From Neodiprion pinetum (taxonomy: Eukaryota > Arthropoda > Insecta > Hymenoptera > Diprionidae): a DNA stretch of 64,000 bases. The stretch is from the NCBI RefSeq assembly GCF_021155775.2, contig NC_060233.1:19688037-19752036 (forward strand), given 5' to 3'. The translations under genes were made by a program, and so were the position numbers. The notes under the pieces were generated by a model that was given only the letters and a program-made list of their open reading frames with translations, ran no database searches and had not been told where the DNA came from. Shown one piece after another: positions 31,938 through 42,933 of this stretch (its first letter is position 1; every line of letters begins with the position of its first letter).

Positions 31938-34406
31938 TGTAACGCGCTACGAGAACCATCTACGAGACTTCCGCTTCGAGATACCAGGACACTGTCTGAC
32001 AAGGGTCACGTACCAGCTCAACACCAACCACCACCGACTACAGACGAACGAATACCGCTGAAACCACTCCCGATGGATGCCTATCTAAGTTGTTGAACAG
32101 GGTCGTGCGTGATGCACAAACAGTACCTCCAACTATTTAAGACTTATCGGCCAGGAGCCGAACCACGAATTAATGCTTCTACCGCTCGGATGCATCGCCA
32201 GACAGCGTACAGGGCTGTGCGTCAAAAACACAACAAAGCCTCCCGTCGACGATACTTATCAGCCTGGAGCTGAACCGACCATGACACCTACTAAGTCGTT
32301 GTCTATCAAATAGAGGGCGGTTTTCTCTTAATGAACCGTCCTATCGAAGGGCTGTGGCATGAAATAGGCTAGACTATGCTGACCACGTCGATCTGGTGGA
32401 TACAGTGTGGGGATCCGGGTCGAGGGCCATTACCACGAGATCGTTCCGGCATGAGGACTTCAATGAGCGAGGGCTGGGATGCAGCGCCAACGAAATAGCT
32501 ACAACGGGGAGTACCAGTAACGCAAGGAGTGAAGTACAGTCGGTCGCAAGTCCAAGAGATCGATGACGTAATATTATCGCACACCTCAATATCGCAACAC
32601 ATGAGAAGTACGACCTCCCCTCTCACCAACAATGCAGCACGGCTGAGGGTAAACATCTCCGACCACCTTTCGACGTCCCGATACCTCGATACCTGTCGTC
32701 GAGGAAGAAGAAAAACAAGCGGCGAGGGATTATCGCCGCGTACCCGTAGACCAGACCTACGCGACCTGCTGGTCCAATTAGAATAACGCAAATTCGAGGA
32801 AGAATCTCGTGACAGCAGCACGACAAAAATCAGGGTCATCGCTCGTCTCGACAGTCTACGTTCAGTTTTCACTCTAAGAAGACGTGCTATCCCTATATCG
32901 TACCGCTATTACTATCTCTCGTATCCTACATTCAGTTTCTCGCTTTTGTGACCGCATCTTCGGTGCCTTCTTTATCTTTTTTTTCACGTAAGTGAGGTTT
33001 CTTTTCTATTTTGTGAAGCCACGAGATTACTTTCAATATATCGTATCTTTATCTCTCTCTTTTTCTCTATTTTGCAGTTGGTCTGCGTGAGCCACCTGGG
33101 CTCGTATCTTATTCTCTACTATTTCTTATCTTGTCCCTTTCTATTTCTTATTGCAAGTAACTTCGCGACTGGTTGACTCTTACTTACGCATTGTTAGTGA
33201 CTATTGCTTTATTTTGTTATCTCTCTCTTCTAGAGTACCTAAATGTCTAATATCGCTGTATAGCAGCGTGTTCTGTTAAATGATCAATTCTTATCTTAGT
33301 TATTGAGCATTACTGTTTCGCTATACTTTCTTTGATTAATTCATAACTGTTTCTGTACCTATTACCTTTGATTGATTTATCTTAGTGAGTGTACCGCGTG
33401 AGCGATCTTACATCGCCGCGCGGTCCCGCTCGTCGTTCACTTGACATTGGAGTATTGCGCTGTATCGCCTCACATCTTTTTCATTATTTTCTTCGCTAAT
33501 ATCGCTGATCGTAGCTGTCCGTAGTCTCTTTGATTTGTCGTATGTTGCATATTAATTCCCTTGAATATCATTTGCCTTATCTTAAATTATCTTTTATCGT
33601 ACCGAATATTATCTCTGTTTCTCTCGCACTCACCGCAAACTAGAGGCTACGTATTATCTGTTATTCTCTATATCTTCTAGTGATTCTCTACTTGACCTGT
33701 TTCCTTGAATTTACTTCGTAATTCGTAATTCCCTGCCTCTGTATATTTCTGATAATTCTGGTAATGTGATAACTATTACATTTCTTGTATTTCGCATGTT
33801 CCTTATAATCGCTTCTCACATTTTATGGTTTGTTTGATCAATGCTTAATTTAAGCACCGCATATCTTTTCTGTTCTGCATATTTATTATAAAACCGTATT
33901 AATTATTACCTCGAATCGTAGTATCGCGAGTCTACGCATATTTCTCGTTTATTCTGAAAACGTTCTGTTATTTGTTAAATCTCTCGCTTTACTTTTCTCT
34001 GGCTGTAAATTAATTATCGCACCTATCTTAATTGTATCTAAATCTCCTCAGCTGTTTACTTGTTATTAAAATTTATCGCTTCTTGACCAATATATTTGAT
34101 ACTATTTCTGCTTCACCTGTTTCTTATTTTATCAATTGGATTCGACTCCACCCCTCTACCATTATCTTGTGTATACTGAGCAAGCTGTGCAAAACCGTCG
34201 TAGAACCTGACCTCACCTTTATCTATACCTTTTTCTCTGATTATCTATTTTCTGACGCATGTGCGTCTGGCGCCCAACAATCATATCTTTCTCTATTTTC
34301 ATCTCTCTATGTCTAATTATTCAGGTTAATAACTGCGCCGTAGGGTAACCGAGTACATTATTTTATAACCCTCGATAACAATAAAAAAAATCAACCTCGC
34401 GTTACA
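31938..34406. repeat. possible very long LTR or element with TG...CA ends
   Basis: The block begins TGTAACGCG and ends CGCGTTACA, 9-bp perfect inverted ends in TG...CA form. A polyadenylation-like AATAAA lies close to the right end (34378-34385). The interior from about 32880 is strongly pyrimidine-rich on the plus strand; the left part has two diverged units of about 110 bp (32070-32280). No target duplication is found (AATTT versus ATGTA), so the call is tentative. Confidence 0.3.
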
Positions 34407-34434
34407 ATGTATACATTTTGAAAACGCAATGCTT

Positions 34435-34620
34435 CAGAATCGATTAAAAGACTGGTGACTAGGTTAGTTTTTCCACAATTCGATAGTCCACAAATTATAT
34501 GTTCAACTGATCGATCGCGGTTACAATTTACCATGTCGTTTGAATTTTCACTCTATTGCACGTCGTGGTCTACATTTTTTTTGGTGAATTGTAGGAATGT
34601 TGCAAAAAATTCATGTTCCT
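34435..34620 (-). pseudogene. packaging ATPase N-terminus (Polinton copy 3)
   Basis: The minus strand encodes HIICGLSNCGKTNLVTSLL, a complete Walker A motif with its following helix, ending where the window's other copy would continue into the FENVYVYSK segment. Only the N-terminal piece remains. Confidence 0.6.
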
Positions 34621-34747
34621 TCTACAACATTCTCCTTTGTGATTTAACAAAATATGTACTAGTATAAAATCAGTTTTTTGTTGAAAATGTATCAGTTCTT
34701 CTGATGAAGTGGTGTACGCGTATACAATGCCCAAGTGACGAGGTCTG

Positions 34748-35400
34748 TTGAAGTCAGTGATCAACGATTTACCGATAGAATTACATCTGCTGGGATATCA
34801 GTTTTGTGGTTTTGGAACACGTTTGCAGCAATGTCGGGTCAATGGTCAAACTGGTGTAAATTTATTGGAAACGGCGTACAGAGAACACGACATTGCCTAT
34901 TCTAAAACTTATGATCTGAATATTCGACACGCAGCTGATAAAAGGTTGGCTCAGGAGGCTTCAAAACGCAGCCGTGACAAGGACGCAAAGTAGGCAGAAC
35001 GTGTTGCAAGTTCCACTGTTAACAAAACGATGCGTGCTCAAATTAAACTTGATATGGGTATTCCAAAACCTTGGGCACAAGTACCTATCAAATCAGCTGA
35101 CAAGGCTGTGAAAAAGTTGAAACCAAATGATAAAGGTAGTGTAATAAGCATAGCACTTTAAGCAGCCAAACAGACAATGAGGAAAAATTTAAGAAAACGT
35201 GTCTGAGTGTGTTGAATGTTACTAAAAATGATGGCTTCTTGCCTTTAATAATTGTTATATTTGCCGAACTGTCAGTTGCTGGTGTGTTGGTTGGTGCAGT
35301 GGCCGACATGCTGAAGCGGATAACGATGCATAGAGCGCAGCTGGAACATGAAGAGGAAGTAAACATCATTATCAGACAATGGAGACTATAGCATTAGGCG
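34748..35400 (+). pseudogene. PLA2-domain protein (Polinton copy 3), broken
   Basis: The PLA2 domain is clear: calcium loop YQFCGFGTR and catalytic pair in REHDIAYSK, then SRDKDAK and a TAG at 34991-34993. The frame continues with MGIPKPWAQ to about 35160, shifts, and resumes with NDGFLPLIIVIFAELSVAGVL (the hydrophobic segment) and METIALGGRGRGLHLAPYKK. Domain order matches 15373-16206. Confidence 0.75.
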
Positions 35401-35494
35401 GACGTGGAAGGGGCCTTCATTTAGCCCCGTACAAGAAAGAATGGCGACTGTTCTTGAAGTCTGACGGAAATGAAAACACAAAAATCAAAAAATC

Positions 35495-35621
35495 AATGGA
35501 TCTTCCGCATAGGATAACTACACACCGCGACCTCGTAAAGTTTGGTAGAATGATCAAAATATTAGATGTTAGAAGTATTTTCATGAGTAGTAATTATCCA
35601 AGAAAAATTCTCGTCAACTAA
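35495..35621 (+). pseudogene. adenain-like protease N-terminus (Polinton copy 3)
   Basis: A short open stretch with THRDLVKFGRMIKILDVRSIFM lines up with the protease N-terminus of copy 1 (DLPKYAKIMNIPYFRGVFM). The catalytic residues lie beyond the break. Confidence 0.45.
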
Positions 35622-35640
35622 AGCGATATAATGGATTTAC

Positions 35641-36188
35641 GAGGGGACGCTGAGTGAGGTTCATCGAGTTATGGGTAGTGACTTCGCGTGGTTATAGTGT
35701 AGGTCTCCGAATTTCTAATTTAATATTACTTTTAATTCTTTTAGTATTATTCCAATTAAAAAATTTCTAGATTAATTTTTTGGTTATAATTATAATTATA
35801 CTTATATTATATAATATAAATTTATTATATTATATAAATTTGATTATATTATAATAAAAATTACTGTAGTAATTTTTTAATTACAATAATAGTAAAAGAA
35901 TTAGAAGTAATACTAAATCAGAAATTTAAAAAAAAAGTCGACCGGGAGATTTGAACAAGAGACGCCCGGACGACAGTCTCGAACTCTAACCGATCGGCTG
36001 CTTGTTCCGTTATTTCAGTGGCTGGGCGTTACGACTAATAAATAGTCTCGAAAACTTCAACCCGCGATTTCTCGAGAACGGGGCCGAGTTGGCACCTGTG
36101 CTTTAGGGGTTGAATTAGTACCTACCAACACTATAACCACGCGACGTCAATACCCATAACTCGATGAACCTCCCTGAGCGTCCCCTCG
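35641..36188. mobile_element. hairpin MITE with 3-bp TTA duplication
   Basis: About 550 bp. The terminal 68-70 bp are inverted repeats (CGAGGGGACGCT ... GTTATAGTGT), flanked by TTA on both sides. The AT-rich interior is itself palindromic. At 35935-36010 (minus) there is a tRNA-like stretch with GATCGGTTAGAG and GTTCAAATCTCCC, similar to A and B boxes. TTA targeting and no coding capacity suggest a PIF/Harbinger-type MITE, with a possible tRNA-derived interior. Confidence 0.65.
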
Positions 36189-36935
36189 TTAGACAGTATT
36201 GACAGAGCGAGGACACACAGGGTAGCCTATAAAAAAACTGAAAATAATGTAAATTATTACAATGGTTTTAGCAATTTACACCCACGGAAAAAAGTTGCAT
36301 TATATTTTGGTAAAAGAAATGTCATCTGGTACAATCATCGTAAGCACCAGGTTGACAATGCATCCAATTACTGAGAGTTGTGTTCGAAAGTTGATTCGAG
36401 CTGACGCAAAAAATGTCACTGTTTTTCACATTGACGTCCAATTCCTCAACGTTACGTGCAAGTTTCTTTCCGCTTATAGTTCCCAATCACACAAAATCGT
36501 ATTCACTTGTGACCATCGAACTTCCGCCGGATGGGACGCGGTGTTTGTTTGGTCTGGAGTTGTACAGTCTTGCGAATGCTCAGGAGTTGACCAGGGTTCG
36601 ATGTTGCAACTCGAGCTGGTGGATTTGGTAAGGTGCTTGGCATACAATCTCTGCTACCTTTGGGGATGAATGCAGTGCCAGTCGTTGGTGATGGGTTTAT
36701 GATACAGTGCCTTGTATTCGATGAATACCGTGTTTATGAAAACGATACGATTAGTATCATGTAAACGAAATGGTGCCTTTTACTTGGCGTAAAGTGATAT
36801 AATAAATAAGCTGGCAATTCCTTGTTCAGCGTAGGCACGTTTTCGTATTGCTGAGTGCACCTGCCTTACTACGGCGAGTGGTGTCTGTGACCGATTCAGG
36901 ACACCACACCAGATACAAGTGGCTTAGTACAAGAG
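36189..36935. other. unassigned, contains a 135-codon frame
   Basis: A plus-strand frame 36262-36669 begins MVLAIYTHGKKLHYIL and has no stop, but neither it nor the overlapping 36413-36631 frame shows a motif I recognise. Position after the copy-3 Polinton genes would suit a capsid gene, yet I cannot match it to the penton or capsid proteins seen elsewhere here. Confidence 0.3.
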
Positions 36936-37351
36936 TGTTTAGAGAGAAGGCAAAAAAGATATGGATCATCGACGTGGGATCCGTGAATTAGTGATGAGGA
37001 CGAGTGTAAATGAAACGAAAATGATGTTGAGATGGAGAGAGATAACGATTACCGATAAACGAAACTTTTATTGGTTTTGATGTGGCGATACAGACCGTAT
37101 CGCAAGAGAACGTTACAGAGAGTGAAGATTTACAGAGCGAGAGAACACATAGATTACACACATACATGATTTCGAGACAGTAGACAATACATAAGATACA
37201 GCTGATAGGTCTTGAGTCGCGACACGGGCAAGCGACGAGATTTCACGCAGAGACGACAAGTAAACATTGCACGCGAGTGTGCGTCTATGCGTGAGGACGA
37301 TTTTGAGTGTCGCGAGACACACATTCAACTATTTGGTACTTTGCCGAAACA
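36936..37351 (-). repeat. solo LTR, family B, second copy
   Basis: A 416-bp inverse match to 5017-5431, bounded by TGTTTAGAG on the plus strand left and CCGAAACA right, with AAGAG on both sides (36931-36935, 37352-37356). Two independent 5-bp duplications make the boundaries of this family secure. Confidence 0.85.
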
Positions 37352-37356
37352 AAGAG

Positions 37357-38399
37357 CTTGGGCATTTTGGCTCGGTTGCACCTCGAATGGCGTGTGGCTG
37401 ATAAAAGATTGGCTTATATCTCACCTCACTGTGAAGCGCGCAAAATAGAAATTGTGGGCCTCGGTTCTTTTAATGGTGAGAACTCGCCCCTGCCCGTGAG
37501 GTCACCAGTGCAGTATGATTTGCAAAGCAGAAATAACGGGTGGCTCAATGCATCGTGATTACCGGAAACATACTAAGCTAAAATGCCTCCAACATGCGGG
37601 AATATAAAAGGCTCCTGTCTAAACGGAAATTCAAATGACGTCTTTGCCTATATAAACAGAAATATAAATAGCTTTTCCCAATAAACCGGAAATACGGCCG
37701 GCTCAAAACGCCAAGAACCGAAAGGCGCTATGCGCCTTCGTAAAGTCGATAACACGTGAAATTCGATCCATCTGTGACAATGCTGCATGAAACTTGGCTC
37801 AAATCGCTGGCCTCAGAGCAGTGCCGCGCATTGGAGGGCCCCGTGCACCTACGCCTGTCTGAGCGTAAAAAAAACATATTTGAAGAAATTACAAGTCACT
37901 GATGTTCTATTTTTTTTTAAAGGAAATAACTAAATATTTTGAAATTAACACATTACTAAAAGCGAGCGCTGCCACACCACGAATTTTGTGTTGCATTCAT
38001 TGATATGTATACACTATTCTAACTAGATACGAGTTTGCCTACGGAGTGATGCGCCAACGGCTGTACTCAATAGAAGCTGAGATTTGACATTGCGACGCCG
38101 AGCCTGACAGTCAGCCTCCGTACTACGTTGTGTACTGTATGACCGACTGATCCCTCGTTTTCTGCTGCGAAACTCATTGTTTTGTCAACGCGTCCGTATA
38201 CAAAGTACCGAAGCTGACTGACAGGAATAGAGGACCGCTCAAACGGAATTCCCCAATGTTGTCACCGAGCTAGTCGTAACAACCCGACCAGTTAGAATCC
38301 TCTTCAAATACTAGAAAATAAAAGAGTGTTTTATGTAGTGAATGAGAAGAAAACAAAAATAACTATGGCCTAGATAGGAACTTTACTAGGTTCAGTTTG
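37357..38399. other. 1 kb without recognised genes
   Basis: Mixed sequence with no motif I can assign. A frame of about 60 codons (LARLHLEWRVADKRLAYISP) directly follows the solo LTR but stays unidentified. Confidence 0.35.
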
Positions 38400-38403
38400 A
38401 CAT

Positions 38404-38847
38404 TGTTACGTCCAGCATACCACTTCTCTCTATTTTTGCTACTCGCTAACTCTCCCACAGTTCTTACATTAATCTCATGGTCTCTGTCCTGTCCTCTTAT
38501 CTCTACGTAGTCTCACGCTAATCACTATCGCGCTTACTCATCAAATTCCATTCCCTACTTCTAGCATTGTCACACCTTTTCTGCACCCGTACGTTTCACG
38601 TCTCAAGGGACACTCCTATTCTGACTCTCGACAACCCCACATCTAGACTTCTTATATATCTTTTCGTACCACACAATTCATTCCTACCGGTATCTCAAGT
38701 TCTACGCAATAAACATATAATCGACATATCAACATACTCAAGTTTATTCAATCCTCATCCTGATTTCCGGTTGACCTGAAACGTAAAAGCGAAGCCAACC
38801 AGGTTATTCCTTCCGCTTAGAAGTAAACTCTACTCACGGACGTAATA
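38404..38847 (+). repeat. 5' LTR of env gypsy element
   Basis: Starts TGTTACGTCCAGC and ends GACGTAATA, where the 3' LTR has GACGTAACA. TATATATC near 38650-38660 and AATAAACATA near 38705 could be promoter and polyadenylation signals. Confidence 0.9.
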
Positions 38848-38851
38848 TTGA

Positions 38852-38869
38852 TGGCAGCGGTGGCCTTCG
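38852..38869 (+). promoter_or_regulatory. putative primer-binding site
   Basis: TGGCAGCGGTGGCC begins four bases after the LTR end. TGG complementary to a tRNA CCA end is expected here. tRNA identity not determined. Confidence 0.5.
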
Positions 38870-39297
38870 CTTTCCGGAAATCCAGTGATACAATTTTACG
38901 TGTGTGCTACGCATGAAGTGCCATCTGATAGACCGGTTCCGAAGTGTGCAAGCTCAGTGATGTTAATACAAACGTAATACCACTGTGTGATGGTGTTGAA
39001 GACACTCTGAAAGCCATATTCCACGTTTAACGCAATCAACGATCTCTGATTCAGACGAATGTTACAAATCCGTATCTCCGAATCAATATTGCTGAAAAAC
39101 TATCTTCTGCTGCTACTACAACGACATCTTCATTCTTCACGACTTCTAGTACAACACAATGCACACCGACGTCATCACCGCCTACAGACACGAAATCGCT
39201 GGACCAACATCCTCAGGGAAGAATGCAACATTTTCTTCCATTCCTTCTCTTCATCTTCACTTTGTGAGTCAACAAATCCTAGATTAAAATTCACAAC

Positions 39298-40509
39298 ATG
39301 GCTACCGAAAGCACTTTTCCGCACCTGCATCTTGAAGATGCATTGGCTCTGATTCCCACGTTCAATGGCACTAATATACCTGTATCCGAATTCATAACTC
39401 AAGTAGAATGCGCAAAACAAGCTGTCTTAGTCGGAGAACTGAATTTATTCTCCACACTCATTCGCACGAAACTCGAAGGCGACGCGAGTAAATATGTGGA
39501 GTCAGATAATCCGGATTCTCTTCGAGATTTGCTAGACTGCCTAAAACAGGCCTACGCATCTGAACAACACCTCCCAGATATCCAGCTAGACCTCGCACAA
39601 TCGGCACAGAGGCGAAACGAGAGTGTTCTAGATTACGGTGCTAGAATAAAACATCTGTTAAAACAAGCGTGCGAATCAATAGATGCCTCAGAATCTATTA
39701 GTGATGCTCAAGTGCTAAATGAAAATATCAAAGAGACCGCAAGACTCAGATTTATGAAAGGGTTACTAGACGAATTAGAAATGAGAGTGGCTCATGAGAA
39801 TCCACAAACCCTACAAATGGCTATAGACACGGCCACCAAGACTAAAAAACTGTTATCAGATAGACTTAAACAAGCCTCATACCGTGATACTAACTACGAA
39901 ACACAAAACCATATAAAATGTAGTATATGTAAATTAACCCATCACATCGATAAATATTGTCCTGAACAACCTTCCGTATTAGCAGTGAGTGGATACTGCA
40001 AGAAGGCAGGTCATAGTATGGAAGAGTGCAGAACGAGGCAGCGCAACAACACAACTTGCACGCAGTGTGGTCGCAAAGGCAACTCAAACGATAAGTGCCG
40101 CTCAAATCAGTCCCAATATCCCCAGAATCCAAAAATCCACCAAGATTCGAGAGTTTTCCAAAATAACACTAATCGTCAAACACAGAACAATCCCAACACC
40201 CAATATCGAGCAAGAGACCCGACAAACCAACCTTTAGACCAGACGCGAAATGAAAGTCAACGCTCACAACAGTATAACACACCAAATCCTTCACAATCGA
40301 ACTTCAGGGTTAATTACGTAACACAAGACTATTCGAACGAGAATTGCGATGCAGGTGTCCTCCCGAAAGTTTCATGCGGAGCAGAGCAGCATTGTGAATA
40401 TTCAGGCAACGCGAGCCATTTAAACGAGTTCAGGGACGGCCGCGCGGACGCATCAACCTTCCTCAAACCGGAGCAGCGTCCAGACCAAACGTCAGCTCCG
40501 TACGAATAG
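39298..40509 (+). CDS. gag of env gypsy element, 403 aa
   Basis: An intact frame from ATG 39298. It has a capsid-like N-terminal half (ALIPTFNGTNIPVSEFITQV, then FSTLIRTKLEGDASKYV) and an Asn/Gln-rich tail. There are three CCHC-type positions: CSICKLTHHIDKYC is complete, SGYCKKAGHSMEEC lacks the first Cys, and CTQCGRKGNSNDKC has Asn for His. So only one zinc knuckle is canonical. Confidence 0.85.
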   Translation: MATESTFPHLHLEDALALIPTFNGTNIPVSEFITQVECAKQAVLVGELNLFSTLIRTKLEGDASKYVESDNPDSLRDLLDCLKQAYASEQHLPDIQLDLAQSAQRRNESVLDYGARIKHLLKQACESIDASESISDAQVLNENIKETARLRFMKGLLDELEMRVAHENPQTLQMAIDTATKTKKLLSDRLKQASYRDTNYETQNHIKCSICKLTHHIDKYCPEQPSVLAVSGYCKKAGHSMEECRTRQRNNTTCTQCGRKGNSNDKCRSNQSQYPQNPKIHQDSRVFQNNTNRQTQNNPNTQYRARDPTNQPLDQTRNESQRSQQYNTPNPSQSNFRVNYVTQDYSNENCDAGVLPKVSCGAEQHCEYSGNASHLNEFRDGRADASTFLKPEQRPDQTSAPYE

Positions 40510-40540
40510 AATCTGGACCTCCACGAATTCGAACACAATG

Positions 40541-40804
40541 CCCGCAGTCTTTGAATGGGTACGTGACACTAATAATAGGTACTGGCGCTAATATTAGTTT
40601 GTTAAAAATCGATAAAATCGATCCAAGAGTCCACGTCACAAAGACAGACATTAGGCAGATTTCAGGGATAACGGAAGAATCTATCAGAACAATAGGAAGT
40701 CTCTACATCGGGTTAGCTATACACGCCACGAATTCCATCTTGTCTATAACTCCTTCCCTATCATCGAAGACGGTATACTAAGTTCAGACTTTTTACGTTC
40801 GTGA
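40541..40804 (+). pseudogene. retropepsin-like domain 1
   Basis: It reads GYVTLIIGTGANISLLK, where a retropepsin would have DTGA, so the catalytic Asp is replaced by Gly. After a shift it closes with FPIIEDGILSSDFLRS, the conserved end motif. It lies between gag and the second, better preserved protease domain. It may be a duplicated, dead domain. Confidence 0.6.
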
Positions 40805-40919
40805 AAGGCGACTATGTGTTTCAAAAACAACTACCTTATCTCTCGCGAAACCGGCGTTATTCCCTTTAACAGACATAGAACCAACACAAAAACACCACCG
40901 CGTATCCTCATAACATCTG

Positions 40920-41473
40920 TCACACAAACACCGAAGGTTCGAATAACCACCGGTGAACTCACACGACAACCCAGCATATTTATAGTTGACACCAGTGCTG
41001 ATGTAAACATAATTAAACTCGAAGCAATACATCCGCATGTTCCGTGTAAATTACTCGAAGGTCAGATCCACGTTACCAGTGCTATACATGAGCCAATAAA
41101 AGTATTAGGAACAACTAGCTTTCGAATCGGTGACAACCTTCATATATTCCATATAGTCGACGATCTGTTCCCAATACAAGAAGACGGAATCTTAGGATCG
41201 ATATTTTTACGGAACGAAAATGCAACGATATCTTACGATACTGGAAAAATAATACGGAACAATACTAGCAAACCATTCAAACTCCTAAACAAAGACTACA
41301 TATTGATACCACCACGAACGGCTCAGGTGATTGCGCTAAAAATTTCGAATCCCTCGGTAAAAACGGGATTCATAAAACAGTTGGAAGTAGGCGCTAACAT
41401 ATTCTTGGGACAGGCCCTGGTTACCAACCAACAAGGGTTTGCTGACGTGTATGCAATAAATTCTAACGAATGA
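40920..41473 (+). pseudogene. retropepsin-like domain 2 of pol
   Basis: The active-site strand reads IFIVDTSADVNII with its catalytic Asp, and the domain ends DLFPIQEDGILGSIFLRNENA. It continues into the linker before RT (PPRTAQVIALKISNPSVKTGF) and stops at 41471-41473. The end motif closely parallels domain 1, supporting tandem duplication. The frame then shifts into the RT region. Confidence 0.75.
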
Positions 41474-41705
41474 GCTGTGGAAATAAGAAGACCAATCGTA
41501 ACACTAGAAGAAGTCGATGAACTCGCGAGCACCGCCACGCTCAGTGCAAAAACACACCTAACGCATACAAGTACTGCAAGCAGCGGACAGGTCTTACTAG
41601 CAAAGGTCTTACGTAAAAAAAAAAAAACGGATCGAGAATCGCGTTATTCCCACATCCACAAATTACGATTCAAGACGCCTTGACATTTCAAAAGAAAACT
41701 TACGA

Positions 41706-42058
41706 TTGGACCATTTAAACAACGAAGAAAAACAATTGATAGTTAATCTTGCTATCGAATTCAACCATTTATTTTTCCTCTCAGGTGACACCCTTAGACA
41801 TATAAACCTAGTCAGCCATACGATCCCTACTTCCAATGACGCACCAATTTATATCAAACAATACAGACACCCAAGAGTACACAAAGATAAATAACAAAAA
41901 CAAGTGACCAAACTCCTTGATCAGAACATTATCACACATTCTTCATCTCCTTACAATTCTCCGGTCTGGATCATCCCCAAAAAATCAGATGCTAGCGGCG
42001 AAAAGAAGTGGCGAATGGTCATTGACTTCCGGAAACTGAACGAAAAAACCATTAGCGA
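41706..42058 (+). pseudogene. reverse transcriptase, N-terminal part
   Basis: Includes HTIPTSNDAPIYIKQYRHP, a stop at 41892-41894, then the fingers (YNSPVWIIPKKSDASGEKKW, MVIDFRKLNEKTISD). Sequence breaks off at GA (42057-42058) where the DNA transposon begins, and resumes in the same codon phase at 52347. Confidence 0.85.
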
Positions 42059-42933
42059 CCCAATAAACAATGCCAGTATATAAAGCGTATGAAATTCGTC
42101 AAAAAAGAACGTTTTATTCTGTAGAATAAACGTGCAGCACCTACGTATTTTATTGCGAAGAATGTCCGCCGTGATTTCGGTTTATTAAACGTTTTTGGTG
42201 GACGTCTTACGATAGTTGTTCATATGCAAATTTTATACGTTTGAAACCAAACATTTATAAATCGTATCTCAATTTGTTGATAAAACGTATCGAAAATCCG
42301 TTATTTTAATATTTATGGTAATCGTCTAATATTTGGATATTGATGACTACTAAGAGACGTTTCGCAAGTACGTTTTAAAACTCAAATTATGAAGGAAATT
42401 TTTTCTATTAAAATGTGTTGACAATGTCCGTTTAACTAACGTGACAAAATGTTTTCTGTTAATGACGCTTTAATCTTTCATTATTTATGTCTAAACGAAT
42501 ATTATACAGTGTTAAAAAACGTTTTTAATTGGACCTCTAGACTTGAATACATAACGTATCTTGGATGTGTAATTGAAAGCGTATATAGTACACTGCTATA
42601 GAGGAAGATCATTTCACGTTAGCTAGAAACAAGTCTGGGTTGAGTTAGAAAGCGTACGAATTTAGTTTATATATGTGAATCGATTTTATTATATCTTTGT
42701 TAGAACGTTACACAAATATCTTATATCTATAAATACTCATTTATCAAAAAAAAAGGTACATCTTGTAGCTCATAGACACAGCTCAACCTACACTATACTT
42801 TCGTCTTCACGGTAGTTACAACTAACAGAAAACGCTAAGAATATTACACTTATATCAGAAATATTTATATGCCTGTATGATTTGTACTTTTATATGACTG
42901 TTTTTAAAATTAGTTGACGTTTACCACAGTTTC

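Larger units (their letters stand above)
34430..35621. mobile_element. divergent Polinton fragment (copy 3)
   Basis: Three Polinton genes in the same layout as copy 1: ATPase start on the minus strand, then PLA2 protein and protease start on the plus strand. Sequence is much more diverged from copies 1 and 2 than they are from each other, so it is a different lineage. It ends near 35621 just before a MITE. Capsid genes are not recognised downstream. Confidence 0.7.

Noticed and set aside
32369..32872. 167-codon minus-strand frame
   Set aside because: Opposed by another open frame, no domain pattern, and located in a region whose boundaries suggest an LTR-like block.
35935..36010. A tRNA gene
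   Set aside because: A-box and B-box-like words are present, but I could not fold a full cloverleaf and it lies inside a hairpin MITE.
36262..36669. Capsid gene of Polinton copy 3
   Set aside because: Position would fit, but no block aligns with the penton or capsid proteins at 16617-18712 or 61182-63301.
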